Part shown: positions 54,605 to 63,264 of the stretch, one piece after another
How positions within the stretch are numbered: the first letter of the stretch is position 1
Layout: each line of letters starts with the position of its first letter
Origin: Roseiarcus sp963741405
Lineage (GTDB): Bacteria > Pseudomonadota > Alphaproteobacteria > Rhizobiales > Beijerinckiaceae
Direction: 5' to 3'
DNA: 64,000 nucleotides
Assembly: GCA_963741405.1 (NCBI GenBank)
Contig: CAVUHX010000032.1
Location: 186,001 to 250,000 of the forward strand
Program-made: the position numbers and the translations under genes
The notes under the pieces: model-generated
What the model was told of the DNA's origin: nothing
Database searches by the model: none
What the model saw: only the letters and a program-made list of their open reading frames with translations

Positions 54605-54910
54605 TCACGGCGGTGTTTCGCGCCCGTCGTGCTTGGCGAGCAGCGCGAGGCGGTGCGTGTCGTATTCGGCCTCGATCCGGGCCGCCGCCGCTTCGGCTTC
54701 GCTCTCGAGGTCGTCGCCGCACGCGACGGGCTCGCCTCGGCGCCAGTCGGCGAGGTAGTCGTCCGTGCTTTTGGCTCCCGCATGCATCGCAGCAGCGTCG
54801 ATAGCGCGGATGAAGCGCTCGGACAATTCCCGCTTTGCGGCCTGGCGTCCGGACTTCACAATGACCTGGCTCGGGATGTCGCGCCAGTAGACCGTGATCA
54901 GGCTGGCCAT
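54605..54910 (-). CDS. 'virulence factor' family protein (PF13769-like) of the corrinoid operon
   Basis: A 101-residue protein starting SLITVYWRDIPSQVIVKSGRQAAKRELSERFIRAIDAAAMHAGAKSTDDYLADWRR, the typical start of the small family named virulence factor. Despite the name it is regularly found with corrinoid methyltransferase genes in alphaproteobacteria; its role is unknown. Its ATG overlaps the DUF1638 gene by 13 bases, and the ASKHA gene follows after 28 bases. Confidence 0.85.
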   Translation of the reverse strand: MASLITVYWRDIPSQVIVKSGRQAAKRELSERFIRAIDAAAMHAGAKSTDDYLADWRRGEPVACGDDLESEAEAAAARIEAEYDTHRLALLAKHDGRETPP

Positions 54911-55503
54911 GGCGTGGCTTTCGTTTCGGCCGCGCTGTCACTCGTCTCGTCGTTCAGGAACCGCGCGAGCCCGCCAAGCCCAGTGAAGCGGCGCTCGTAG
55001 GCGAGCCCGAGCCGCTCAGCCGCCGCCCTGGCCTCGGCCGTCGTCTCCGGATCGTCGACCTGCGCGAGGTGGACGACGCGGCGATAGCCGCGGAAATAGT
55101 CGTTGCGCAACTGAGGGAAGCGGTCGAGGCCGAGCCCCCTGAAGACGAGCGTGTCGAAATGGCGGGCGAGGAAGTCGGTCAGGTAGAAGGTGCCAAGCTC
55201 CTCCTCGGCGAGCGCCGCGAACACCTCCTCGCCGGCGTAGAAGGCGTAGCAATGCGCGCCCGCGATGCGTCTCACCCCTTCTTCGGCGAGAACCCGGTCG
55301 AGCTCGCCCCCGGTGCCGCAGTCGCCGTAGAGGCACAGGATTTCGTCGTACTCGAGCCGATGATCGCGGATCTTCGCCCGCATCGCCTCGGGGATTCGCT
55401 CGGGATGATTGTGGAGGCTCGCGGGCAGGCAGGTCAGGTCGATCCAGTCGAGCTTGAGCGCCAGCACTTCACGCGCGAGTGCGCCGCAGCCAATGACCAG
55501 CAC
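54898..55503 (-). CDS. DUF1638 protein of the corrinoid operon
   Basis: A 201-residue DUF1638 protein (VLVIGCGALAREVLAL...DLTCLPASLHNHPERIPEAMRAKI...CLYGDCGTGGELDRVLAEEGVRRIAGAHCYAFYAG). Conserved Cys and His residues suggest metal or corrinoid handling, but the function is not established. I chose GTG 55503 because AAGGAGG lies nine bases before it. The frame is open to 55728, but the extra part translates a dispersed intergenic repeat (DPRLRGDDN). It overlaps the next gene by 13 bases. Confidence 0.86.
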   Translation of the reverse strand: MLVIGCGALAREVLALKLDWIDLTCLPASLHNHPERIPEAMRAKIRDHRLEYDEILCLYGDCGTGGELDRVLAEEGVRRIAGAHCYAFYAGEEVFAALAEEELGTFYLTDFLARHFDTLVFRGLGLDRFPQLRNDYFRGYRRVVHLAQVDDPETTAEARAAAERLGLAYERRFTGLGGLARFLNDETSDSAAETKATPWPA

Positions 55504-55590
55504 CCTGCGCGCGCCCTCCTTGCGGCGTCGATAGCTGGTCTCTGCGTCGAGGCCGGGGGCGTGCTCCCCGCCGTCATCTTCGCGATTGTC

Positions 55591-55610
55591 ATCCCCGCGC
55601 AAGCGGGGAT
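55591..55610. repeat. dispersed palindromic repeat ATCCCCGC-GCAA-GCGGGGAT
   Basis: A perfect eight-base stem with a GCAA tetraloop. The flanking TCATCCCCGC...CGGGGATCCAGA sequence is the widespread alphaproteobacterial intergenic element whose false translation is 'DPRLRGDD'. It sits between the corrinoid protein gene and DUF1638. Confidence 0.7.
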
Positions 55611-55741
55611 CCAGATCACGAGCCGCCGTCGCCCGCCGCGTTGAAAACGCTCCGACGTCGGCCGGCGCCTCTCTGGCCCCCCGCGTTCGCGGCGGTGGCG
55701 ATCTCCGGGCTCGGGGCGGGACAGTCATGAGCCTCGGACCC

Positions 55742-56461
55742 TTACACCTGTTCGCGCGCCTGCATCGCGCCCTGCCGTCGGGCGAGCAGGGCTCTTGCCG
55801 TCTCGACCGTCACCGCCGCGTCGCGGCAATAGGCGTCGGCGCCGACCGCTTCGGCGAAGGCCTCGTTGAGCGGCGCGCCGCCGACAAGCACGATATGGTC
55901 GTTGCGGATGCCCCTCTCCTTCAGCGTGTCGATCACGACCTTCATATAGGGCATGGTGGTCGTCAGCAGAGCCGACATGCCGACGATTTCCGGCTGATGC
56001 TTCTCGATCGCCTCGAGATATTTGTCGACGCCGCTGTTGACGCCGATGTCGAACACCTCGAAGCCGGCGCCCTCCATCATCATGCAGACCAGGCTCTTGC
56101 CGATGTCGTGGATGTCGCCCTTGACGGTTCCGATCACCATCTTGCCCATCTTCGGGGCGCCGGTCGCCGCCAGCAGCGGCCTCAGGATCGCCATGCCGGC
56201 CTTCATCGCATTGGCCGACATCAACACTTCCGGCACAAACAGGATGCCGTCGCGGAAGTCGATCCCGACGATCCGCATGCCCTCGACCAGCGCCTTGGTC
56301 AGAACGTCGTAGGGCGTCCAGCCGCGCTCGAGCAGGATGTTCACGCCGTCCTCTATCTCCTCCTTGAGGCCGTCGTAGAGGTCGTCGTGCATCTGCCCGA
56401 CGAGCTCGTCGTCGGAGAGGGTCCTGAGATCGAGTTCGTCGTCCGCCATCGGCTGTTCCAT
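55742..56461 (-). CDS. corrinoid (B12)-binding methyl carrier protein
   Basis: A 239-residue MtbC/MtgC-type corrinoid protein. The N-terminal helical cap (DDLYDGLKEEIEDGVNILLERGWTPYDVLTKALVEGMRIVGIDFRDGILFVPEVLMSANAM) is followed by the B12-binding Rossmann domain, with the base-off His in DIHDIGKSLV and later GMSALLTTTMPYM and VLVGGAPLNEAFAEAVGADAY. It would shuttle a methyl group from a methylated amine, ether or betaine to tetrahydrofolate. The MttB-type methyltransferase and the methyl-H4folate methyltransferase that should accompany it are not in the window. ATG 56449 is an alternative start. Confidence 0.92.
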   Translation of the reverse strand: MEQPMADDELDLRTLSDDELVGQMHDDLYDGLKEEIEDGVNILLERGWTPYDVLTKALVEGMRIVGIDFRDGILFVPEVLMSANAMKAGMAILRPLLAATGAPKMGKMVIGTVKGDIHDIGKSLVCMMMEGAGFEVFDIGVNSGVDKYLEAIEKHQPEIVGMSALLTTTMPYMKVVIDTLKERGIRNDHIVLVGGAPLNEAFAEAVGADAYCRDAAVTVETARALLARRQGAMQAREQV

Positions 56462-57142
56462 TGCGTTCGCGCAGGTCCACTATGAGGGCGGAGAATCCGC
56501 CGAGAAGCATAATAAAACCGCGCATCCCCAAGTTTTTGCGGTTCGCTCATGCCAGTCCGGCGGATCCATGCGGCCTTGGCGGGCCTGAATGACATTTCGC
56601 TGATGCGTTGCCTCGGTTCCGTCCAAAAAACACAAGACACGCTCGTTTGACTTGGCGCTGTTTAATGCGTTTACCAATCGTTGTCAGCTGTTCCTGTGCG
56701 GCGCCCCGATCTTCGTCATCCACATGTAATTCTTGGTCAAGTGGAGACTCGCCGCAAAGGCGCTGGTTTCGCAACAGGTTTTGCCGACTCCACAAGCCAG
56801 ACGGCGTAACGTCACGAGACCTGTTCGACTTGGGTTCGGTCGAGTTCGCCTTGGTCGCGACGATGCGCTGGACCGCGCCACGGGAGTGAGGCGGCGCACC
56901 CGGGTTTTTCGGGACGCCCGCGAGCTACAGCTTCGCCGCCCGCGACGGCCGGACGCTGGCGGACAATGCCCCAGAGGCCATTCTGTCTCTCGCCTCCGGA
57001 ACGGCTGTGCCCTCGGGTCTGAAACCGTCGGTGGCGGAGAAGTTGCGGGCCGACACGTTCCCGTATGTCGTGCCGGCGTAGCCATCGCCGCGGGTTTCTG
57101 TCGAAGGAAATACTCGTTCCCGCGCCCAGCGTCTCATTTCTG
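56462..57142. other. about 680 bases with no supported gene
   Basis: Both strands show only short frames. A minus-strand frame at 56925-57137 reads GDGYAGTTYGNVSARNFSATDGFRPEGTAV, which might be a decayed gene but matches nothing I know. A possible promoter (TTGACT near 56648) points right. Confidence 0.4.
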
Positions 57143-57943
57143 TCAGAGGCCGATCTGTCGGAGATTGTTCGGACTGTCGCCCCGCGAAGCGGCTTCTCGT
57201 GGGGCGCCTCCACCGTGAACAATTCCGAAGAACGCCCCCGACAGCTCCCGTGGGAATTGGGGATCGAGATCGATGCGCCTGAACCGATGAGGCCCATAAG
57301 CGTCGAGATACGCCAGATTGAGCCGAACGATCGTCATTCTGGTCTCGAAAGGCTCGCCATGGTGGGGTGGGCGAACGGTTCCGTAGTGCTGATGAACGTG
57401 TGGATCGGCATTAGCCGGGGGCTGCTCGCCAACGACAATTGTATTGGAGGATCCGTCCTGCACGGTCGGCGTCCCGGTCGCGCTTCCGACGATGATCGTG
57501 TTTGAGGATCCATCCTGCACGGCCGGCAGTTTTCCTCCTCCGCCGATGAACCGGACGGATCCGTCGGCGTTGTGAGCCGCAAGGCCGATTTGCTTGAGAT
57601 TGTTCTGGCCGCTGATGGTCCCGCCGGCGTTGTGCGCTCCGAGACCGATCTGCTTGAGGTTGTTCTGACCCCCGCCTCTCTGCCCCGCCTCCCGGACGCC
57701 GGAGTCCCGGTCCCCGTACGCGGCTTGGAAGTATCGAATCCAATTTATCGTCTGCCTTCCGCAATGGCCATCGAGAGGAATGATCGGCGCGCCCGGCGGC
57801 GTTGGAATCAGGGCTCGCAGGAAGAACTGGACGAGCAGGACGTCGTGTCGATGGTTGGCGCCATTCAAGCCGACAGCGTGGTCAATCGTGAACAGATGGT
57901 CAATCGCCGGGTGTGGCGCGGACAGGAAAATCACACGCGTCAA
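57143..57943 (-). CDS. peptidoglycan-binding-like protein with NNL[KR]QIGL and DGSSNTI repeats, function unknown
   Basis: A 266-residue protein starting at TTG 57943 behind a strong ribosome site (AAGGGAGG). Residues about 1-78 have the look of a peptidoglycan-binding fold (DVLLVQFFLRALI ... LDGHCGRQTINWIRYFQAAYG). The middle holds NNLKQIGLGAHNAGG and NNLKQIGLAAHNADG, then VQDGSSNTIIVG and VQDGSSNTIVVG. The protein ends exactly on a third NNLRQIGL. These peptides resemble the ends of planctomycete DUF1559/pilin-type proteins (NNLKQIGL near the N-terminus, DGTSNT near the C-terminus), here shuffled and repeated. There is no signal peptide and there are no same-strand partners. Confidence 0.65.
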   Translation of the reverse strand: MTRVIFLSAPHPAIDHLFTIDHAVGLNGANHRHDVLLVQFFLRALIPTPPGAPIIPLDGHCGRQTINWIRYFQAAYGDRDSGVREAGQRGGGQNNLKQIGLGAHNAGGTISGQNNLKQIGLAAHNADGSVRFIGGGGKLPAVQDGSSNTIIVGSATGTPTVQDGSSNTIVVGEQPPANADPHVHQHYGTVRPPHHGEPFETRMTIVRLNLAYLDAYGPHRFRRIDLDPQFPRELSGAFFGIVHGGGAPREAASRGDSPNNLRQIGL

Positions 57944-58442
57944 ATCGTCCTCCCTTATTCAGGGGCAACCAGCTGCGGCAAGCCACACGATGGCGCAGGC
58001 CGTCCGCTGCTTCACTTATTCAATATTAACCTTGTTTCTAGTGTTAATCAATGTTCACGAATCGACGGGCGTCTGAGCGACTGTTTCGAACGGTTGCGCT
58101 CGAAGGCATGCAATCTTCGAACCCGTCAATTTGCCCCCGAGGGGTTCGGCCAGCGGGGCTGTCGTCCGAGTCACGCGCAAACCGCACCCAGTGCTCCGCC
58201 ACCGGGATCATCGCGCGCACCCTTTTGACAAGCTCCGGGTCGCCTGACATGGAATCAGACAATTGCCGCTGTCGGCGGACGCCCGCCGACGGGCGCGCCA
58301 AAGGGTTCACCCACCGGTACGACCCCGAGCAACCGAACCAGATCGCTTCGTCCCGGCGCGACTCAGTGTCGCGCCCCCAAAGAATTCGTTTGACAAACAC
58401 GATATCTCTTTCTTAATTGCATTTATTCGCGGGCCGCGTGGT
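57944..58442. other. about 500 bases, lower GC, no gene
   Basis: No frame with family sequence is seen. The stretch 58000-58060 is AT-rich (CAATATTAACCTTGTTTCTAG) and may hold the promoter of the leftward repeat-protein gene. Confidence 0.4.
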
Positions 58443-58458
58443 AAAGTACGCAAAGTAC
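58443..58458. promoter_or_regulatory. tandem AAAGTAC direct repeats upstream of the sugar cluster
   Basis: AAAGTAC occurs at 58443-58449 and 58452-58458 (nine-base period). It stands before an AT-rich -10-like stretch (TAATTATATTATT) and the GGGAGG ribosome site of the first gene at 58500. It is a candidate activator or repressor site for the operon 58500-62924. Confidence 0.45.
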
Positions 58459-58499
58459 ACCTCGATTAATTATATTATTCTGGCCGGGAGGATCCTGCG

Positions 58500-59369
58500 A
58501 TGAAAGTCGGTTTTCATACTGACGCTTTCAACTCTTCCGCCTTTAGTTTTGAGAAGGCCCTGCAGTGGGCAAAGAATAACGACGTCCATTACATCGAGCC
58601 AGGCGTCATCGAGGGCGTCTCCTGGATCCACGGCCTGGGGTTCTTCCCTCATGTGTCCCTGACGGAAGACCCGCTCCTCCTGTTGAAGAAAATGGAGCGC
58701 TATGGGGTGCATTTCTCCCAGGTCGATGCCGCCTATCCCCTTTCGGGCAGGGACGGGTCCTATCTCGGGGTGCCTTACATCCTGAAGACGTTGCCCTGGG
58801 CCCGGGTGGCAGGCTGCCCAAACATCGCAACGACGGACGGCCTCCTGAAACCCGAAGGGCTCACCGATGAGCAGGCGATGGAGTTGATGAAGCAGAGCTA
58901 CGGCGCGATTGTGGAAGTGGCCGAGGTGTACGGGATCAACATCAACATCGAGATCCACGGCTACTTCACCACCCGTCCCGAGATGGTGGCCCGGATGCTG
59001 GACTTTGCAAACAGCAGCTGCTTCGGTCTGAACCTCGACACCGGAAATTCGTTCATCGCCGGGCAGGACCCGGTGGAGTTCTGCAGGCGCTTCATCAAGC
59101 GGATCAATCACGTCCACGTGAAAGACGTCTCCGAGAGCCTCGCCGCGGCGGCCCGCGGCAAGGAGACGGGCATCGCCGTCAGCCATTGCGCGATCGGAGA
59201 CGGCGTGAATGCGGAGAACATCAGGAAGATACTTGGTCTGTTGCGCGACAGCGGTTACCGCGGCGTTCTCAGCATGGAATGCGAAGGCCGGGGAGGCCCC
59301 CTCATCGAGAAGTCCCTCGGTTGGCTGCGCAGGACCCTGGAGGAACTCGGCATTCCCGAGGAAGAATAA
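58500..59369 (+). CDS. sugar phosphate isomerase/epimerase (AP-endonuclease-2-type TIM barrel)
   Basis: A 289-residue TIM barrel of the xylose-isomerase-like/IolE family. Metal ligands can be placed: Glu in INIEIHGYF, Asp in GLNLDTGNS, His in INHVHVKDVS and Glu in LSMECEGRGG. It probably isomerises or epimerises the substrate of the ABC transporter that follows. A GGGAGGATCC ribosome site lies before the ATG. It heads a four-gene operon with a 33-base gap to the binding protein. The codon choice from here to 62924 looks slightly unlike the neighbours, which could mean transfer; I have not measured this. Confidence 0.85.
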   Translation: MKVGFHTDAFNSSAFSFEKALQWAKNNDVHYIEPGVIEGVSWIHGLGFFPHVSLTEDPLLLLKKMERYGVHFSQVDAAYPLSGRDGSYLGVPYILKTLPWARVAGCPNIATTDGLLKPEGLTDEQAMELMKQSYGAIVEVAEVYGININIEIHGYFTTRPEMVARMLDFANSSCFGLNLDTGNSFIAGQDPVEFCRRFIKRINHVHVKDVSESLAAAARGKETGIAVSHCAIGDGVNAENIRKILGLLRDSGYRGVLSMECEGRGGPLIEKSLGWLRRTLEELGIPEEE

Positions 59370-59402
59370 TTCCCCGGGAGAAAACTCGAGAGGAGGTATC
59401 TC

Positions 59403-60452
59403 ATGACCAGACGATGGCTCATCGCACCGAAAGTGAGTCGACGCGATTTTACCGTGGGGTTCGCGGCTGCCGCGCTCGGGGTCGGGAACGCGCCGCTGTT
59501 GGCCGCCCCAGCGGGGAAGCAACTCGTCTACGGCTACGTCACCCCGGGACCCGACACCTGGTACAAAAGGGACGTCGACGGCTTTGTGTACGCCGCGGGG
59601 CGAGCCGGAGCGAAGGTGATCGTCCTGAACTCCGACTACAACGCGGAGAAGGAGATCGCGAACATCGACTCCCTGATCAACCAGGGAATTGATGGAATGT
59701 GCATCTTCACGTTCAACCCGAATGGGGCCAACATCGCGGCGAAGAAGTGCGCCGCAGCGGGAATCCCGCTCGTGGTCACGGACAACGTGGGGCAGGTCCT
59801 GAAGTCCGGCGTCGACGTCGTGGCCGCGATCGACTTCGACTGGAACGCCATGGGCAAGGACGTGGCGCAGTACATCGCGCAGACCTATCCGGGCGAGGAC
59901 ATCGCCGTCATCACGGGCCTGTTCGAGCATATCCCGGTGCAGATGTTCCGCGCGTCCTTCGAGCCCGCCGTCGCCCAACTTGGAAAGAACAAGATCGTTG
60001 CGGTGCGCGACGGCCGCTATGACCCGAACGAGGCCGTGAACCAGACTCAGGACCTGATCCAGTCCGGGCAGAAGTTCTCCGTCCTGTTCGTATTCAACGA
60101 CGAGATGGGCGTGGCGGTGGTCCGCATGCTGAAGACCCGGGGCCTCCTGAACAACCCCATCAAGGTCATCACCACGAACGGCGCCCCCTATGGCATCGAG
60201 GCAATGAAGGACGGCGGGATCAAGTACTCCATCTCCAGCTCTCCCGGCTGGGAAGGCATGATTTCGTTCCTCGCACTGCAGGCCTTCGTGACCGGCAAGA
60301 TCACCACGAAGAACCAGCAGATCCTTCTGCCCATCGCACCCATCACGCCCAAGACCATCGATGACAAGACGAAGGTGATCCCCTGGGACGTTGATCCGGT
60401 CTGGCTCGAGCTGACAAAAACCTACTTCCCCCAGTACACGGGGCTGTATTAA
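59403..60452 (+). CDS. RbsB-type sugar-binding protein with Tat signal
   Basis: A 349-residue periplasmic binding protein of the ribose/LacI-like fold. The N-terminus has a twin-arginine signal (SRRDFTVGFAAAALGVGNAPLLAA), suggesting export in folded form. Typical ligand-pocket segments follow (YNAEKEIANIDSLINQGIDGMCIF, FNPNGANIAAKKCAAAGIPLVVTDN, GRYDPNEAVNQTQDLI, VLFVFNDEMGVAVVRML). A strong AGGAGG precedes the start. It delivers a sugar or sugar alcohol to the permease encoded at 61977. Confidence 0.9.
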   Translation: MTRRWLIAPKVSRRDFTVGFAAAALGVGNAPLLAAPAGKQLVYGYVTPGPDTWYKRDVDGFVYAAGRAGAKVIVLNSDYNAEKEIANIDSLINQGIDGMCIFTFNPNGANIAAKKCAAAGIPLVVTDNVGQVLKSGVDVVAAIDFDWNAMGKDVAQYIAQTYPGEDIAVITGLFEHIPVQMFRASFEPAVAQLGKNKIVAVRDGRYDPNEAVNQTQDLIQSGQKFSVLFVFNDEMGVAVVRMLKTRGLLNNPIKVITTNGAPYGIEAMKDGGIKYSISSSPGWEGMISFLALQAFVTGKITTKNQQILLPIAPITPKTIDDKTKVIPWDVDPVWLELTKTYFPQYTGLY

Positions 60453-60492
60453 AACTCAACGCTAGCGGTTCCATCTCGTTCTTAGAGCGCCA

Positions 60493-61975
60493 GTGTTAGC
60501 GTCCATCAGCAACGCGACGAAAATCTACGGCCACCACAGGGCGCTCAACAATGTCACCTTCGAGCTCGCCGAGGGGGAGGTGCATTGTTTGGTCGGGGAA
60601 AACGGCGCGGGCAAGTCGACCCTGACCAAGATCCTTTCCGGCGCGATCACCCCTGAAGTCGGGCACGATCGTGCTGGACGGGACCGAGTACCGCGGCCTC
60701 ACGCCGCGGCAGGCCATCGAGCTCGGTGTTTCCACCGTCTACCAGGAGCCGGAGCTCATCGAGAGCCTCACCGTAGCGGACAACATCTACCTCGGGGACG
60801 AGAGGTCAGCGACCTTCCCTCTGGTGGTGGACACCCGGGCGCAAAACGAGCGGGCGCGCGATCTCATCCGCTCCCTTCACTTCAACCTGAAGGAAGACGC
60901 CGTGGTGGAGGATCTCTCCTCGGCGCAGAAGCAGATGCTGCAGATCGTGAAGGCCCGTTACCGGGAAGCCAAGATCATCATCATGGACGAGCCGACCAGC
61001 TCCCTCGGCCTGGAGGAGACGAACGCGCTCATGGACCTGATCCGCAGCCTCAAGGCCAAAGGGATCGGGATCATCTACATCTCTCACTACCTGGAGGAAG
61101 TCTTCGAGATCGGGGACAGGATCACGATCCTGAAGGACGGGGAGAGCATGGGCACCTTCCCGCGCTCGGGGATCGACATGGACACGGTCATCCGCAAGAT
61201 GGTGGGCCGGGACGCCTCCCTGTTCTACGCCAAAGAGGACGTGACGAAGGGACCGGTGCAGTTGGAGCTTCGCCACCTGGGCCGGCGCGGCGTCGTCGAG
61301 GACGTGAGCTTCGAAGTGCGTGCAGGGGAGATTTTCGGCCTCGGAGGCCTCGTGGGCTCGGGCCGCAGCGAGCTCGTGAACCTCATCTTCGGAGCGGACC
61401 GCAGGGACAGCGGTGAGATTCTCATCGCCGGACGGCCCGTACGCATCCGCAATCCCCACGATGCCGTGGAAGCGGGACTCTGCCTCATCGCGGAGGACAG
61501 GAAAAAGCTGGCCATGTTCACGCCGCGGAGCGTGGCGGAGAACATGGCCATCGTCCACAACGAGCGCTACGAGCCTCCCGTGCTGAATCTCGCCGCGGAG
61601 CGGCGGCGTGTGCGGGACATGGTGGGCCGCCTTTCGATTGCGGTGACGGACCAGGACGAGCAGACCATCGCCGAGCTTTCCGGGGGCAACCAGCAGAAAG
61701 CAATCGTCGGCCGCTGGCTCCTGAGCGACGGCCTCATCTACATCTTCGACGAGCCGACCAAGGGCGTGGACGTAGGCGCCCGCACCGAGATCTTCCGCAT
61801 CATGGTGGAGCTGGCCAAGGCGGGCAAGAGCATCATCATGGTGTCGTCCGACATGCCGGAGTTGATTTCGATGAGCGACCGCATCGGCGTGATGCGGGGA
61901 GGCCGGCTCACCCACGTGCTGGACCGGCGCGAGGTCACCGAGGAAACGCTCATCAAGACCTTCGTCGGACTTTGA
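60493..61975 (+). pseudogene. RbsA/MglA-type sugar ABC ATPase (two nucleotide-binding domains), frameshifted near 60661
   Basis: A duplicated ATPase of about 494 residues. The first domain starts at GTG 60493 with Walker A VGENGAGKST. After SGAITPEV the frame breaks and resumes one frame over as GTIVLDGTEYRGLTPRQAIELGVSTVYQEPELIE. One extra G in the GGG run at 60661-60663 explains it. The rest is coherent: Walker B IIIMDEPTSSL, then the second domain with ELSGGNQQKAIVGRWL and IYIFDEPTKGVDVG, ending TLIKTFVGL. The signature of the first domain is degenerate (DLSSAQKQM), as is common in this family. Either a recent null mutation or a sequence error. Confidence 0.88.
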
Positions 61976-61976
61976 C

Positions 61977-62924
61977 ATGCAGAGAACCGTCTCGATCCTC
62001 CGCGAGCAGTGGTTTTTCCTTCTCATCGTCGAGGTCGTCCTGGCCGTCGTGACCGGTCTCATCAATCCGCGGTTCTTCGGGCTGAACAATATCGAGAACA
62101 TCCTGGAGCAGGTGTCGGTGCTCGGTCTCGTGGCGTCCGGCGCAACGCTCCTGATGATCGCGGGGAATTTCGACATCTCAGTGGGGGCGAACATCGGAAT
62201 GTCCGCCTGCCTGATGGCGATCATGATCAAGACCGGCTACGGTTACGCGCCCTCCGTGACCGCAGGCATCCTTCTGGCCACATTCAACGCCTTCTTCGTC
62301 GGGGCGTGCTCGATCCTGTTCAAGGCGCCGTCGTTCATCATCTCCCTTGCCTGCATCGGGATCTTTCGCGGCATCGCCCTCGCCTTCACCAAGGGCGTCC
62401 TGCAGCTGGTCTACGGAAACTTCGAGTTCCTCGGGACGAAGAGGTTCTTCAATATCATCCCGCTCATGTTCATCATCAGTCTCGCGGGCTACCTCATCGT
62501 CCATTTCATTCTGAAGTACACGAAGGTCGGGCGCAGGGCCTTCGCCATCGGGAGCAACGTGCAGGCCGCCTACCTCGCGGGAATCCCGGTCAACCGGAAC
62601 AAGCTGATCTTCTTCATCATCAACGGTCTGCTGGTCGGAGTCGCGGCGACCCTGCTTCTGTCCCGCATCGGCGCGGCCCAGCCTTCCACCGGAAGCGGGA
62701 TCGAGCTCCAGGCCATCGGCGCCGTGGTCATCGGCGGCACACCGATGACGGGTGGGCGAGGCAAGATTATCGGCACATTCTTCGGCGTGCTCCTCACCGG
62801 GATCATCTCCAACGCGCTGAACATGCTCCAGGTGAATCCGTACTTCCAGGACGTAGCCATCGGCGGGCTGATTATCGTGTCCCTGGCCGTGAGCGCATTC
62901 AGCCAGCGCGGACAAAGGGCCTAG
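61977..62924 (+). CDS. RbsC-type sugar ABC transporter permease
   Basis: A 315-residue inner-membrane permease with eight to ten hydrophobic segments. The family motifs GNFDISVGANIGMSACLMAIM and GVAATLLLSRIGAAQPSTGSGIELQAIGAVVIGGTPMTGGRGKIIGTFFGVLLTGIISNALNMLQVNPYFQDVAIG are present. It begins one base after the ATPase stop. Together with the binding protein and ATPase it forms a CUT2-type importer. Confidence 0.93.
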   Translation: MQRTVSILREQWFFLLIVEVVLAVVTGLINPRFFGLNNIENILEQVSVLGLVASGATLLMIAGNFDISVGANIGMSACLMAIMIKTGYGYAPSVTAGILLATFNAFFVGACSILFKAPSFIISLACIGIFRGIALAFTKGVLQLVYGNFEFLGTKRFFNIIPLMFIISLAGYLIVHFILKYTKVGRRAFAIGSNVQAAYLAGIPVNRNKLIFFIINGLLVGVAATLLLSRIGAAQPSTGSGIELQAIGAVVIGGTPMTGGRGKIIGTFFGVLLTGIISNALNMLQVNPYFQDVAIGGLIIVSLAVSAFSQRGQRA

Positions 62925-63264
62925 GGCTAGAGCCAGGGCGCAGAGTCCGGTGTCTGAGTTCGTGTCTTTTGAGGCCAGCTTTGGGGCGCCCTAACCGTGC
63001 CGTCCACTCCCTCTCCGGAGCCGATGAGCGCCTCTCGCGAAGGCGCCGCCGACCCATGCTGGCGGGGGGCGAACTGATTTCGCAGTGGCAACTGGACAAT
63101 CGTGACGCCGTCGAGGGTAGGCGCGTCACGAACCCGATATGAGCGTCCGGCGGAAAGAACGGTCTCGGCGACCCGTCCGTTCAGGCGTCCGATCCTGACA
63201 GCCGACGATCTTCCGTCATCCGGTCGGCTTGCGCGCGCCGGTCGAAGCGTGAATATGCCGTCAC
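62925..63264. other. gap of 340 bases between the sugar operon and glnD
   Basis: No gene is supported on either strand. No hairpin with a T-run was seen. Confidence 0.45.

Noticed and set aside
55504..55728. N-terminal extension of the DUF1638 protein
   Set aside because: The extension translates a dispersed palindromic repeat (DPRLRGDD), and a strong ribosome site stands before GTG 55503.
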